Notes: generated by a model not told the origin, from the letters alone. Counted from the stretch's first letter, positions 1 to 10,188 are shown. The stretch: DNA of 64,000 nt from Terrihabitans soli (GCF_014191545.1 NZ_AP023361.1:462501-526500); one strand, 5' to 3'. Made by a program: numbers and translations.

Positions 1-1597
<1,597 letters not shown>

Positions 1598-1675
1598 CGC
1601 TCTCATTTTCAATGTCCGTAATGACATCGGTCAGATCTCAAACAGATCTCTGCTTGCTTCGACTGTTCTTTGCCG

Positions 1676-1791
1676 GCCTGGTGGCTTGGCGAGGAGAAAA
1701 AACCCGTTCCCATCCCGAACACGGCCGTTAAGCTCCTCTGCGCCGATGGTACTTTGTCTCAAGGCACGGGAGAGTAGGTCACTGCCAGGCC
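1676..1791 (+). rRNA. 5S ribosomal RNA
   Basis: The terminal helix is formed by ggcctggtggc at the start and tcactgccaggcc at the end. The core contains the conserved cccgttcccatcccgaacac segment typical of alphaproteobacterial 5S rRNA. It lies about 80 bases downstream of the 23S gene in the same operon. The ends are set by the terminal stem and may be off by one or two bases. Confidence 0.95.
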
Positions 1792-1880
1792 TGCAAAGCA
1801 CAGTCGCTCACACGATTTCAGACACATACTTTTCTCAGGGCGCGCGCGTCAGCGCCTTCCGCACAAGAAACAAGAATTGA

Positions 1881-1957
<77 letters not shown>

Positions 1958-1962
1958 AACGC

Positions 1963-1990
1963 AAAAGCCGCCCTTTCGGGCGGCTTTTTT
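1963..1990 (+). terminator. Rho-independent terminator of the rRNA operon
   Basis: A GC-rich stem (aaaagccgccc pairing with gggcggctttttt) with a very short loop is followed directly by a run of six T. It sits five bases after the tRNA-fMet CCA end, where the rRNA operon transcript should stop. Confidence 0.9.
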
Positions 1991-2130
1991 GCGTTTGGAT
2001 GGGAGCTTTGGATTTGAACCTATTGAGGGGCCCATCGAGCGGCGACGCCGCGAAGATGGGACAGGGATGTCAAATCCTGTCATGCATCTCGACCGAGCTG
2101 GCCTCAAATCCTGTTCCCGCAACCAAACGC

Positions 2131-2156
2131 AAAAGCCGCCCTTTCCGGCGGCTTTT
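2131..2156 (+). terminator. Second copy of the rRNA operon terminator
   Basis: aaaagccgcc and ggcggctttt form a perfect stem around a short cttt-c loop inside the second copy of the 168-base repeat. It has only four T in a row after the stem, so it should be weaker than the first copy. Confidence 0.7.
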
Positions 2157-2328
2157 GCGTTTTGCTGGAAGCTTTGGATCTGAAATTCCGGCGTGAGCTC
2201 GGCTCGCGCCGATGGGACAAAGAAGCCAACTTCCACCCTAGGAATAACCACCGACACAGGCTTGTAAAACTACGGGAATCTCATAGCCTCGCGAGTCGAG
2301 GGGAACAACGGCTCAAAAGGAGCTCCAT

Positions 2329-2658
2329 ATGAAACTGAATTTCGGTTGGCTGATGGGTTGTGCAGTTGCGACGGTGGTCGTCGTGGCCGGCGCCGGGGAT
2401 GCGCTGGCGTGGCACAAGGGCTATCCGCACGATGGCGGCCACAACAAGTGGAAAAGCCAGGAATACAACAGCCACAACAAGTGGAAGAGCCAGCAGTACA
2501 ACAGCCACAACAAGTGGAAGAGCCAGGAATACAACGACTATCACGGCCCGAACAAAAGCCAGTACCAGAAGAAGAAATACTATCATCAGAAGTACGGCAG
2601 CTGGGGTTCGCATCCGCAGTGTATGCACCTCGGACCGTTCGGCATCTGCGAATATTGA
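2329..2658 (+). CDS. Secreted repeat protein, unknown function (109 aa)
   Basis: I do not recognise a family. The start codon follows a strong ribosome binding site (aaaggagctccat). Residues 1-27 look like a signal peptide ending in DALAWH. The mature part contains three 11-residue repeats of the form HNKWKSQ(E/Q)YN(S/D), then a Tyr/Lys/His-rich tail with two cysteines near the C terminus. It is strongly basic and rich in aromatic residues, so an extracellular or cell-wall role is plausible, but that is inference. A strong hairpin terminator lies 20 bases after the stop codon. The next gene seems to begin at or inside this 3' end. Confidence 0.75.
   Translation: MKLNFGWLMGCAVATVVVVAGAGDALAWHKGYPHDGGHNKWKSQEYNSHNKWKSQQYNSHNKWKSQEYNDYHGPNKSQYQKKKYYHQKYGSWGSHPQCMHLGPFGICEY
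2440..2538 (+). repeat. Three in-frame 33-bp tandem repeats
   Basis: The units at 2440-2472, 2473-2505 and 2506-2538 are nearly identical and start with cacaacaagtgg. They encode the 11-residue repeats of the secreted protein. Unit one differs from unit three by a single base in the middle (aaaagc against agagc) and one at the end, so the expansion is recent or kept uniform. Confidence 0.95.
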
Positions 2659-3686
2659 TCTCGTCGAGAGACATCGGAGGACGGGGCCTTGGCCCCGTCC
2701 TTTCTTTTTGTGCTGCAGCTTTCCTGCTGGTCGCGGCACCGTCGGCGTTTGCCCAGATGCAGCCGAAGATCACAACGAATGAAAGCTATATTCAGGAGAT
2801 CGGCGCCACAGGCCTCAAGATCGAAGAGCCACGCGCCGTTTTCGGGTACATACTGAAAGCGCTGCCGGACGAGGTGACGGTCTATCCGACCGAGAACTAC
2901 TATTATTTCTATTTCTTCCAGGACGGCGTTCGCTATACGGGCAATATCCGCCTCGCGATCGATCTGCGCGATCAGGGCCTCGTTGCCTTCAATTATTTCC
3001 GTGAAGCCACCCCCTGGCAGCAGGACGACAAAGATCACTACCGCGAGCTCGGCAAAAAGGACGGCGTTGCGATCCAGAAGGTCTCGGATCTCGTCTACAG
3101 AATTTCGGCGGATGGAGAATCCGTCACCTTCAAACTCAACGACCTGTCGAATGTGAAGCCGCCGGCACTGGCCGAGGGTGAGGTCTATCTCGGCCCGATT
3201 TTCGACGAATCCGGCATCCGCTTCTTTTTCGTTTTCGACGAGACGCGCAAACTGTTCCGCTACATTCTGGATGAGACGGTGCCTGTTGCCGACGAACTGA
3301 TGGAGGCGGACGAGCTGCCTCATGTTTCGCTCGGCCGCCGCACGGGTTTTGCGTTCTTCGACGATCCGGTCGTGCCGCGGAAAATCCTGGTCGGCGTCTA
3401 TGAAGGCAATGCGCGCATGAACACGGCGTTCGATGGGCCGTTTGATCAACTGCCCGACAATTTTCTGAAAGGCGATGAACTCCGCCGCGCCATTCTTCTC
3501 GCCGACCCCGATGCCGATCCGAACATGGACCGCCTCGGCAACCGGCCCGGCGGCCAGGAGCGCGAACTGATCGACCCGTATAAACGCTATGAAAACGTAT
3601 CGTCGCTGCGCGCGTTCGGCGCCTGCGCCGAAAATGCCAGCGCCGACTGGACCTATCGCTGCCTCGACGCGCTCTTCGAGCAGTAA
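2655..3686 (+). CDS. Exported protein of unknown function; start uncertain
   Basis: The frame is open well upstream, but no ATG stands where one is needed. A TTG at 2655, overlapping the previous stop codon, gives 343 residues with a convincing signal peptide (hydrophobic stretch LSFCAAAFLLVAAPSAFA, then Q). The first good ATG is at 2757 and would remove the whole signal. The mature protein is acidic, with many Tyr/Phe in its first 60 residues and two cysteines near the C terminus (FGACAENA, YRCLDAL). I recognise no domain. The intrinsic terminator at 2679-2709 lies inside the signal-peptide codons. Codon use matches the neighbours, so the coding region is real even though the start is in doubt. 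Confidence 0.6.
   Translation: MISSRDIGGRGLGPVLSFCAAAFLLVAAPSAFAQMQPKITTNESYIQEIGATGLKIEEPRAVFGYILKALPDEVTVYPTENYYYFYFFQDGVRYTGNIRLAIDLRDQGLVAFNYFREATPWQQDDKDHYRELGKKDGVAIQKVSDLVYRISADGESVTFKLNDLSNVKPPALAEGEVYLGPIFDESGIRFFFVFDETRKLFRYILDETVPVADELMEADELPHVSLGRRTGFAFFDDPVVPRKILVGVYEGNARMNTAFDGPFDQLPDNFLKGDELRRAILLADPDADPNMDRLGNRPGGQERELIDPYKRYENVSSLRAFGACAENASADWTYRCLDALFEQ
2679..2709 (+). terminator. Intrinsic terminator after the repeat protein
   Basis: A perfect 10-bp inverted repeat (ggacggggcc and ggccccgtcc, two bases between) is followed by tttcttttt. This is a textbook intrinsic terminator for the gene ending at 2658. It also overlaps the probable signal-peptide codons of the following reading frame. 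Confidence 0.85.
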
Positions 3687-4604
3687 TTATTCGACGATAT
3701 CGGCCGGCTGCACGCGCTCGCGCGTCAGAAGATAAAGCCCCGCGGCGATCACAACGCCGGCACCCGCAAGCGTCCAGACATCCGGCACATCAGAGAAGAC
3801 AAGCCAGCCGGTCAGCAGCATGAAGAGCAGCTCGACATAGACGAAGGGTGCGAGCACGGGCGCGGGGGCTCGCGCATGGGCGTGGATCAAAAGGAAATGG
3901 CCGAAGCCACCAAGCATGCCGGTCAGAATATGCAGCGACCAGATCAGGGCGTTGTCCGGCCAGTGCCAGACAAAAGGCATGATGGGCGCAAGCGCCAGTG
4001 CGCCGAAAAGGCTCGTCACGGCAATCGAGGTGCGCGCCGAGTCGTACGCCGTCACAAAGCGTGTCGCGATATTGTAGAAGGCCGCGCAGATCGCGTTCGC
4101 CAGCGCCAGGAGATAGGCGAAGTGGAACGCGCCGAAGCCGGGCTTTGTGACGAGAAGAACGCCGGTAAAGCCGATGATGATGACGATCAGATGCCGCCGG
4201 CTCACCCATTCGCCGAGGATCGGGCCGGAAAAGAACGCGACGAGCAGCGGCGTCAGAAAGGCGATGGCGACAGCCTGATCGAGCTGAATGAAGGCGATGG
4301 CCGAGAAATTGAAGACGGTCGTGCCGGCCAGAAGGATCGAACGCAGGATCTGCATTCCGGGCTTTTTGGTGCGCCAGACGCCCGGTGCGCTCCACGGATT
4401 GAAGATGATCGCCGCAAGACACGCGTGCACGACATAACGCAGCCAGGCGACCTGCAGCGGGTTCTCATGCGCCGAGAGATATTTCGCCGTCGTATCGAGA
4501 ACCGCAAACAGCGCCATGGCGGCGACCATCAGCGCGATGGCGATCAGGCGCAGCCGCCGCGCGGCGGCGGCATCGGCAGACAGGTGGTCGAGCGGCAGCG
4601 CCAC
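3687..4604 (-). CDS. DMT superfamily (EamA) transporter
   Basis: This is a 305-residue integral membrane protein with about ten hydrophobic segments arranged as two EamA halves, the usual size and layout of drug/metabolite exporters. The N-terminal half contains the typical AMALFAVLDTTAKYL segment and the second half the PAPVLAPFVYVELLF segment. The substrate cannot be read from the sequence. It follows an ABC ATPase gene on the same strand after 37 bases and may be co-transcribed with it. It converges on the upstream exported-protein gene, whose stop codon is directly adjacent. Confidence 0.85.
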   Translation of the reverse strand: MALPLDHLSADAAAARRLRLIAIALMVAAMALFAVLDTTAKYLSAHENPLQVAWLRYVVHACLAAIIFNPWSAPGVWRTKKPGMQILRSILLAGTTVFNFSAIAFIQLDQAVAIAFLTPLLVAFFSGPILGEWVSRRHLIVIIIGFTGVLLVTKPGFGAFHFAYLLALANAICAAFYNIATRFVTAYDSARTSIAVTSLFGALALAPIMPFVWHWPDNALIWSLHILTGMLGGFGHFLLIHAHARAPAPVLAPFVYVELLFMLLTGWLVFSDVPDVWTLAGAGVVIAAGLYLLTRERVQPADIVE

Positions 4605-4641
4605 TTTTTGTCCTCGGCGTAAATTTCGCGGGGAATTGGCG

Positions 4642-5418
4642 CTAGGAATGAACCTCTAGAGCTGCCTTGTCGAGGCGGCTTTCGTCGGTAGCGCGGCGCA
4701 AAGCCGAGGAAATGGCCTTGGCGTGGCCGGCATAACCGACCGAGGTGCGAAAGGCCTCGCTGCGGGGGAAAGGCTCGGAAATGGCCGTTTCCTCGGCCGT
4801 CCGGCCCGGCCGCGGGGTCATCACCACAACGCGCGAGGACAGATAGACCGCCTCGAAAATCGAATGGGTCACGAACACGACGGTCAGAAACAGGCGCTGC
4901 TTCAGGGCCAGAAGTTCATCGTTCAGCCGAAAGCGGGTGATTTCGTCGAGCGCGGCGAAAGGCTCGTCCATCAGCAGCAAAGTCGGCTGGGTGACGAGCG
5001 CCCGGGCGATGGCAACGCGCATTTTCATGCCGCCCGAAAGCTGATGAGGCTTGGCTTCGGCGAACTCGGTGAGCCCGACAAGCTCGAGCGCCTCCTCCAC
5101 CCGCAGGCGGGCATCGGCGCGCGATACGCCCCTGAGGCGCAGCGGCAGCCAGATATTGTTGAAGGCGGATGCCCAGGGCATCAGCGTCGGCTCCTGGAAG
5201 ACATAGCCGATCTCCGGCCGCCCTTTGGGCCATTCGACCTGGCCCTCGCTCGGCTCGTCGAGCCCGGCGATCAGCCTCAGAGCGGTCGATTTCCCGCAGC
5301 CGGACGGCCCGATCAGGGTGACGATATCGCCGCCGCCGATATCGAGGTCGAAGCGGTCCAGGGCCTGGACGCCGTTTTCGAAGGTTTTGGAGACGCCGTT
5401 CAGGCGGACCATGGTCAT
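4642..5418 (-). CDS. ABC transporter ATP-binding protein, SsuB/TauB/NrtD type, orphan
   Basis: This 258-residue ATPase has a Walker A motif GPSGCGKS at residues 37-44, a signature LSGGMKMRVAIARAL and a Walker B LLLMDEPFAALDE. The overall pattern is that of importers for nitrate, sulfonate or taurine. No permease or binding-protein gene lies next to it; the same-strand neighbour is a DMT exporter. Its partners must be elsewhere, or it is a relic. ATG codons at 5418 and 5412 are both possible starts, and neither has a clear ribosome binding site. Confidence 0.85.
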   Translation of the reverse strand: MTMVRLNGVSKTFENGVQALDRFDLDIGGGDIVTLIGPSGCGKSTALRLIAGLDEPSEGQVEWPKGRPEIGYVFQEPTLMPWASAFNNIWLPLRLRGVSRADARLRVEEALELVGLTEFAEAKPHQLSGGMKMRVAIARALVTQPTLLLMDEPFAALDEITRFRLNDELLALKQRLFLTVVFVTHSIFEAVYLSSRVVVMTPRPGRTAEETAISEPFPRSEAFRTSVGYAGHAKAISSALRRATDESRLDKAALEVHS

Positions 5419-5534
5419 GGGGCAGGCTCATAGCATGGCCACCCAGGGGCAACCATGCCCGCCCGCCTCGCGGGCAACCATCAAAGCAGGGCAAGCTTGT
5501 GCGTCGGGGCTTCCATCCCTAGCTTGCGGCCACG

Positions 5535-6191
5535 ATGACGACCCTGATCACCGGCTTCGGACCCTTTGACGGCGGCAGCAATGCCTCCGAGGCCCTTGTG
5601 CGCGCATTAACCAAACGCCGCATCGAGCTCGGCGAATATGCCCATGGCCGGGTCGAAACCCTGATCCTGCCGGTCGACACGGAGCTTGCCGGCACGCTGC
5701 TCGCCGAAGCGGTGGAGCGCTATCGCCCCTCGCATCTTTTGCTGACCGGGCAGGCGGCGGGCCGCAACAAACTCTCGCTGGAGCGCATCGCCACCAATAA
5801 GCGCGATTTCCGCACCCCCGATATCGCCGGCAAAGAAGTGCGCGATGCCTGTGTGCTCGACGGCACGCCCGAGCACTATGCCTCGAACTGGCCCGATCTC
5901 GACGGCGCTGTCGCGGCGATGAACGCCGCCGGCATTCCGGCCGAAGTGTCGGAGGATTGCGGCACGCATTTGTGCAATCAGGTTCTCTATCTCGCTTTGC
6001 ACGCGGCGACGACGGCGGGGCAGTCGCATGTTTCGACCTTTCTTCACCTGCCGCTTCTGCCGCAGCAGGTGATCGCAAGGGAGCCTGCTGCGCAGCGCTA
6101 TCCGAACTGTCCCTACATGCCGCTCGATATGACCATGCGCGGCGTTGAGATCGTGCTCCGGCATGCCGCGGCGCTTGGAGTTGCAGCATGA
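5535..6191 (+). CDS. pcp: Pyroglutamyl-peptidase I (peptidase C15)
   Basis: The enzyme removes N-terminal pyroglutamate from peptides in the cytoplasm. It has 218 residues, close to the usual 200-220. The N terminus ITGFGPFDG is diagnostic. The triad can be placed at Glu83 (in LSLERIATN), Cys147 (in CGTHLCNQV) and His171 (in STFLHLPLLPQQ). Its stop codon overlaps the ATG of the creatininase-family gene, which in turn overlaps a cupin gene, so the three form one translationally coupled operon. This suggests degradation of cyclic amides or lactams, though the shared substrate is not known. Confidence 0.9.
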   Translation: MTTLITGFGPFDGGSNASEALVRALTKRRIELGEYAHGRVETLILPVDTELAGTLLAEAVERYRPSHLLLTGQAAGRNKLSLERIATNKRDFRTPDIAGKEVRDACVLDGTPEHYASNWPDLDGAVAAMNAAGIPAEVSEDCGTHLCNQVLYLALHAATTAGQSHVSTFLHLPLLPQQVIAREPAAQRYPNCPYMPLDMTMRGVEIVLRHAAALGVAA

Positions 6192-6997
6192 GCTTTTCCG
6201 GACGCTTCTGGGCCGATCTGACCTGGCCGGAGATCGCAGACGCCGATACCTCGTCCTGGATCGCCGTTCTGCCGGTTGCCGCGATCGAGCAGCACGGTCC
6301 GCATCTGCCGCTGTCGACCGATCGCGACATCATGCAAGGCTATCTCGCGCGCATCATGGCGCAGGTTCCCGCTGAGATGCCGGTGAGTTTTCTCCCCGTT
6401 CAGAATGTCGGCCTGTCGCCCGAGCATCGCGATTTCCCCGGCACGCTGACTTTGTCGCCGGAGACGGCGCTCAGCGTCTGGACCGAACTCGGCGGCAGCG
6501 TTGCCCGCGCCGGCGTCAAGAAACTCGTTCTTCTCTCCTCGCATGGCGGCAATACCGGCCTTCTCGAAATCGTCGCGCGTGAACTGCGGGCGCGACATTC
6601 CATGCTCGCCGTCACCGCGAGCTTCTCGCGCCTCGGTTATCCGGACGGCTTGTTTTCGCGAGAGGAGATCGCGCACGGCATTCATGGCGGCGAGATCGAG
6701 ACGAGCCTCATGCTCGCCTTTGCGCCGCAGAAAGTGCGCCAGGACAGGCTCGACGAATTTCCCGCCGAGACCATCCGCATGGAACATGAATTCAAGCATT
6801 TGCGTGCCGCGCGCCCCGCCGGTTTCGGCTGGCTGACGCAGGATCTCAATCCGCAGGGCGCCATCGGCAATGCCAAGGCCGCGAATGCGATCAAGGGCGC
6901 GCAAGCCGCCGAACACGGCGTGCATGCCTTTGTCGAACTGCTGCAGGATATGACGTCGTTCCCGCTCGAGCGATTGCGGAGCGGTCCGCTCGGATGA
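6188..6997 (+). CDS. Creatininase family amidohydrolase
   Basis: The 269-residue protein carries the creatininase metal and active-site motifs: EQHGPHLPLSTD (Glu34, His36, Asp45), SSHGGNTG (His119) and HGIHGGEIETS (Glu169). Members hydrolyse cyclic amides such as creatinine, or act in MftE-like and formamide pathways, so the substrate is open. Coupling to a pyroglutamyl peptidase upstream (4-base ATGA overlap) and a DUF985 cupin downstream (again 4 bases) hints at a lactam or cyclic-imide substrate. That is an inference from context only. Confidence 0.87.
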   Translation: MSFSGRFWADLTWPEIADADTSSWIAVLPVAAIEQHGPHLPLSTDRDIMQGYLARIMAQVPAEMPVSFLPVQNVGLSPEHRDFPGTLTLSPETALSVWTELGGSVARAGVKKLVLLSSHGGNTGLLEIVARELRARHSMLAVTASFSRLGYPDGLFSREEIAHGIHGGEIETSLMLAFAPQKVRQDRLDEFPAETIRMEHEFKHLRAARPAGFGWLTQDLNPQGAIGNAKAANAIKGAQAAEHGVHAFVELLQDMTSFPLERLRSGPLG

Positions 6998-7416
6998 AGA
7001 CCGCGTCCGATGTCATTCGTCTTCTCGGCATGAAGCCGCATCCGGAAGGCGGACACTATGTCGAAACCTTCCGCGATCCGCGTGTTTCCGCCGGGCGCAA
7101 TGCTTCAACCGCTATCTATTTTCTTTTGCGCCGTGGCGAGCGTTCGCACTGGCACAAGGTCGATGCGGCGGAAGCCTGGCACTTCTACGCAGGCGATGCG
7201 CTGAAACTGCGCCTGTCGCGCTATGGGCAGGGCGTCGATGAGCGTGTGCTCGGGCCAAATCTTCTGACGGGCGAGCGCCCGCAGATCGTCGTGCCGGCGG
7301 GCGTGTGGCAATCGGCGGAAAGTCTTGGCAATTGGTCGCTGGTCGGCTGCACCGTTGCGCCGGGTTTCCGCTTCGAGGGATTCGAACTCGCGCCGAAAGG
7401 CTGGGAGCCGGCTTAA
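6994..7416 (+). CDS. DUF985 (cupin_5) family protein
   Basis: This is a 140-residue single-domain cupin. The N-terminal LGMKPHPEGGHYVETFRD, the central SHWHKVDAAEAWHFYAGD and the late IVVPAGVWQSA are the conserved blocks of the DUF985 family. The family includes structurally characterised proteins without a firm enzymatic role. The start codon overlaps the creatininase stop codon, so it is probably translated with that enzyme and could act as an epimerase or binding partner. The gene ends against an oppositely oriented lipase gene with a 4-base overlap of stop codons. Confidence 0.85.
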   Translation: MKTASDVIRLLGMKPHPEGGHYVETFRDPRVSAGRNASTAIYFLLRRGERSHWHKVDAAEAWHFYAGDALKLRLSRYGQGVDERVLGPNLLTGERPQIVVPAGVWQSAESLGNWSLVGCTVAPGFRFEGFELAPKGWEPA

Positions 7417-8717
7417 GAGCCGCGTCCGTCCCGCTGTGTTTGCGCATCGACGATAAAGAAGCGCTTCTCCGCAGGAATGTTCGTCCGCACCACCGACGAT
7501 GCCGGGCCGCTCTCTTTCTTCGCGGCCTTCTTTGCCGGCGCATCCGCGGCCATCGGCACACCGCAATCGGAGGGCGCGGCTTTTCCGGTGAAGCGGTCGG
7601 CGATCCACGCCGTCATCGGCTTTGCCGCCGCAGCGCCCGTTTCGAAATGCCCGCCCTTCACCGGCACAAGCGAGGTCGGCGTGCCGCGCGCGCACACGCG
7701 ATCGGCATAAGCCTGCGTGACGCTCGGCCGGACGATCGTATCGGCCGTACCCTGTGCGAGAAATACCGGAACGCCGGAGGGCATAGCGCCCGGCGAATTT
7801 TTCGCCATCAGGTTCTTCCACGGCGCCGTCGCGGTGACGTCGACACCGGGTTTCAAAAATCCTTCGCGCTCGAACGCCTGCTCGATAAACAGCAGCTTGA
7901 GAGTCTGGCCCGTGTCCATATTGCAGCCCGAAGCGATGTTCTTGACGACAAGGCCGAGATGCTTCGGCACGACGCCGTCTGTCGAGATGCCGTAAAGCTT
8001 CGACCAGGAGGCGAGGGCAAAGGTCGCAAAGACGCGGCCGACCGGATCGTCGGAACTCTCGCGGATCAGCGCGCCGAGATCGGTCGGCGGCGCGGACGCT
8101 GCGACGCCGCGCAGCTTCAGGTCGGGGGCATAGCGCGCCGCGAGCTGGCCGGCGAACAGGCTCGCATGGCCGCCCTGCGAATAGCCGGCAGCGACGAACT
8201 GATTGCTCGCTTTCGCATCCGGAAGCGCCCGCGCGGCGCGCGCCATATCGAGCACCGCATGGCCCTGATCGGCGCCGATGAGATAAGGATGCGTGCCGGG
8301 CGTGCCGAGGCCGGGATAATCCGTCGCCGCAACAACGAAGCCGCGGGCCAGCATGTCCTGCAGTCCGTACATGTTTTCATAGACGTTCGGGAACATCGAG
8401 CGCGCACAGCTGCGCGCAACGCCGCTTGTCGCCGGCGCCCATGAGACAACGGGGCGGCCGCCCGCGGGCGCCTCGGTCTTCGGCACGACGATGATGCCTG
8501 ACACGGCAACGGGCTTTCCATTGCCAGTGGTCGAACGGTAGAGAACTTTATATGCGGCAGATGCGCCGGGCGGGGCGGCAAAGGGCTCTGCGCGAATGAT
8601 CGAGCCCGGCTTTCCGGACACGGCGCCGGCGGCAGGCGTGTAGAAATCGCCGGCAAAAGCCGGCGCGGAGACGGAAAGGAAAAGCGCCGCACAGGCGGGC
8701 AGGAGTTTCATGCGCAT
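7413..8717 (-). CDS. Secreted lipase-type alpha/beta hydrolase
   Basis: The 434-residue precursor starts with a signal peptide (residues 1-22, ending PAFAGDFY). The nucleophile motif GYSQGGHAS places the catalytic serine near residue 180. The QGTADTIV segment and GGHFETG near the C terminus supply the likely Asp and His. This layout fits the secretory lipase (LIP) family found in fungi and in actino- and proteobacteria. The ATG at 8717 was preferred over an upstream TTG at 8726. The C terminus carries an Ala/Lys-rich tail. It is monocistronic on its strand. Confidence 0.82.
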   Translation of the reverse strand: MRMKLLPACAALFLSVSAPAFAGDFYTPAAGAVSGKPGSIIRAEPFAAPPGASAAYKVLYRSTTGNGKPVAVSGIIVVPKTEAPAGGRPVVSWAPATSGVARSCARSMFPNVYENMYGLQDMLARGFVVAATDYPGLGTPGTHPYLIGADQGHAVLDMARAARALPDAKASNQFVAAGYSQGGHASLFAGQLAARYAPDLKLRGVAASAPPTDLGALIRESSDDPVGRVFATFALASWSKLYGISTDGVVPKHLGLVVKNIASGCNMDTGQTLKLLFIEQAFEREGFLKPGVDVTATAPWKNLMAKNSPGAMPSGVPVFLAQGTADTIVRPSVTQAYADRVCARGTPTSLVPVKGGHFETGAAAAKPMTAWIADRFTGKAAPSDCGVPMAADAPAKKAAKKESGPASSVVRTNIPAEKRFFIVDAQTQRDGRGS

Positions 8718-8885
8718 TATACCCAAACGCGAAGAGCGTTATGTGGGTTGCGTCCCACTCTCCGCCAATGGTGCTTTAGTCGGCCCGCGTTTCTTCACTA
8801 TGTCCGGAAGGTTTCCGGAGTGATAAAAGCCGTGTTCCGGCTTATCCGGCATGGCCGGAATGGGGCGAAACTGAGGAGATTTCTT

Positions 8886-9008
8886 GTGAGCCGTGTCATC
8901 GTCGCTCTGTTTGTCGCCGTGCTCGCGCTCGTGGTTGCGATCTCGCTCTACACCAATCTCTCAAATACCGATCAGATCCCGCCGCCGCCGGCGGGCTCGG
9001 TGCAGTAG
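8886..9008 (+). CDS. Small single-pass membrane protein (40 aa)
   Basis: A GTG start follows the ribosome binding site gaggag with a 7-base gap. The product is a hydrophobic helix (VIVALFVAVLALVVAISLY) followed by a short polar tail ending in proline-rich QIPPPPAGSVQ. The frame stays open upstream to 8748, but the binding site marks the GTG. I do not recognise a family. Small membrane peptides of this form are common in alphaproteobacteria and are usually unannotated. Confidence 0.6.
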   Translation: MSRVIVALFVAVLALVVAISLYTNLSNTDQIPPPPAGSVQ

Positions 9009-9030
9009 GAGCGGGTCTTCAGGCCTTCGC

Positions 9031-10188
9031 TTATTTCTTGAGGCCCTGGAAAAGCCCGGCGATGAGATCGGATTGCGTGACAAGGCCGACGAGCTTGTTG
9101 TCCGCATCGACCACCGGCATGTGATGCAAGCCGCCGTCCGCCATCAGCGGCACAATGTCGGCGATCGGCGTTTCCGGCCGGACGCTCCTGACCTCCACCG
9201 TCATGATATCGGCGACGGTTCCCTGCGGCGCCTTTTCCATGCCGATGGCTTTGCGCAGACGATGGCCGTTGGAGATGCGCGGGCCGCTTGCACCCCACGC
9301 CGCTTTGTCGAGAAGATCGGTCTGGGTGACGATGCCGAGCACGGTTGCGTCTTCCGCCGTCACCGGCAGCGCCTTGATATGATGCGCGCGCAAAAGATCA
9401 TGCGCCTGCTTCAGCGTTGTCGAGGGCGCAACGCCGATGATATCGCGCGACATGATATCGTCGCAGGTGATCTCGCTTGAACGGCGGCGATAGGCTTTCA
9501 GCTCGGCCTCGCGTACAAGGCCCGCAATGTCTTCCGGGTTCACGTCGAAGAGCTGGTTATGCTCTTCGAGGACGGCGGTGAGATCGGCCTGGGTGAGGCC
9601 GACGCGTGCGGAGGGCGGCACATCGCCCGTCGCATGAACATTGGGCGCGGCCACCGGCTTGTGCGGATAACGGCGGCCGGTGAAGTTGTTGTAGATGAAA
9701 GCCGTCAGCAGCAGAAGAATCGTATTGACGCCGACAGGCCACAGCACAAAGCCGTAGCCCGCGGCATGCACGGCCGGGCCGCCGAGCACCGCCGTCAGCG
9801 CCACAGCGCCGCTTGGTGGATGGATGCATTTGCAGGCCATCATCAGCGCGATTGCAGCGCCCACAGCCACGGCCGAGGCGATGAACGGGTCCTCGATCCA
9901 CAGCGCCGCCGTGACGCCGGCGATCGATGCAATGAGATTGCCGCCGAGCACCGACCAGGGCTGGGCGAGAGGGCTTGCCGGAACGGCGAAGAGCAGCACC
10001 GAGGACGCGCCCATGGGCGCGATAAGGAGCGGCACCGCGGCGGACGAGCCGAGTGCATATTGGGTCACAAAGCCCGTCACCAGAATGCCGATCAGGGCGC
10101 CGATCGAGGCGCGCAGCCGTTCCGTGGCGTTGGCCGATCCGATTTTCGGAATAAGCGGCTTCAGAAAGGAGGGGTGATAGTCGGGCAT
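9031..10188 (-). CDS. HPP family membrane protein with two CBS domains
   Basis: The N-terminal half (residues about 20-170) is a four-helix HPP domain with the signature CKCIHPPSGAVALTAVLGG. The C-terminal part (about 240-380) holds two CBS motifs, each with a D(I/L)M segment (CDDIMSRDIIGV, VADIMTVEVRSV). CBS pairs bind adenine nucleotides, so the membrane part may be gated by energy state. Related HPP proteins of cyanobacteria and plants have been linked to nitrite transport in plastids, but the function here is not established. The 385-residue length is normal for this fusion. Confidence 0.88.
   Translation of the reverse strand: MPDYHPSFLKPLIPKIGSANATERLRASIGALIGILVTGFVTQYALGSSAAVPLLIAPMGASSVLLFAVPASPLAQPWSVLGGNLIASIAGVTAALWIEDPFIASAVAVGAAIALMMACKCIHPPSGAVALTAVLGGPAVHAAGYGFVLWPVGVNTILLLLTAFIYNNFTGRRYPHKPVAAPNVHATGDVPPSARVGLTQADLTAVLEEHNQLFDVNPEDIAGLVREAELKAYRRRSSEITCDDIMSRDIIGVAPSTTLKQAHDLLRAHHIKALPVTAEDATVLGIVTQTDLLDKAAWGASGPRISNGHRLRKAIGMEKAPQGTVADIMTVEVRSVRPETPIADIVPLMADGGLHHMPVVDADNKLVGLVTQSDLIAGLFQGLKK

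Noticed and set aside
2104-2123. Possible second tRNA-fMet gene
   Set aside because: Only the T-arm 3' strand and acceptor end are present; the D arm and anticodon arm are missing.
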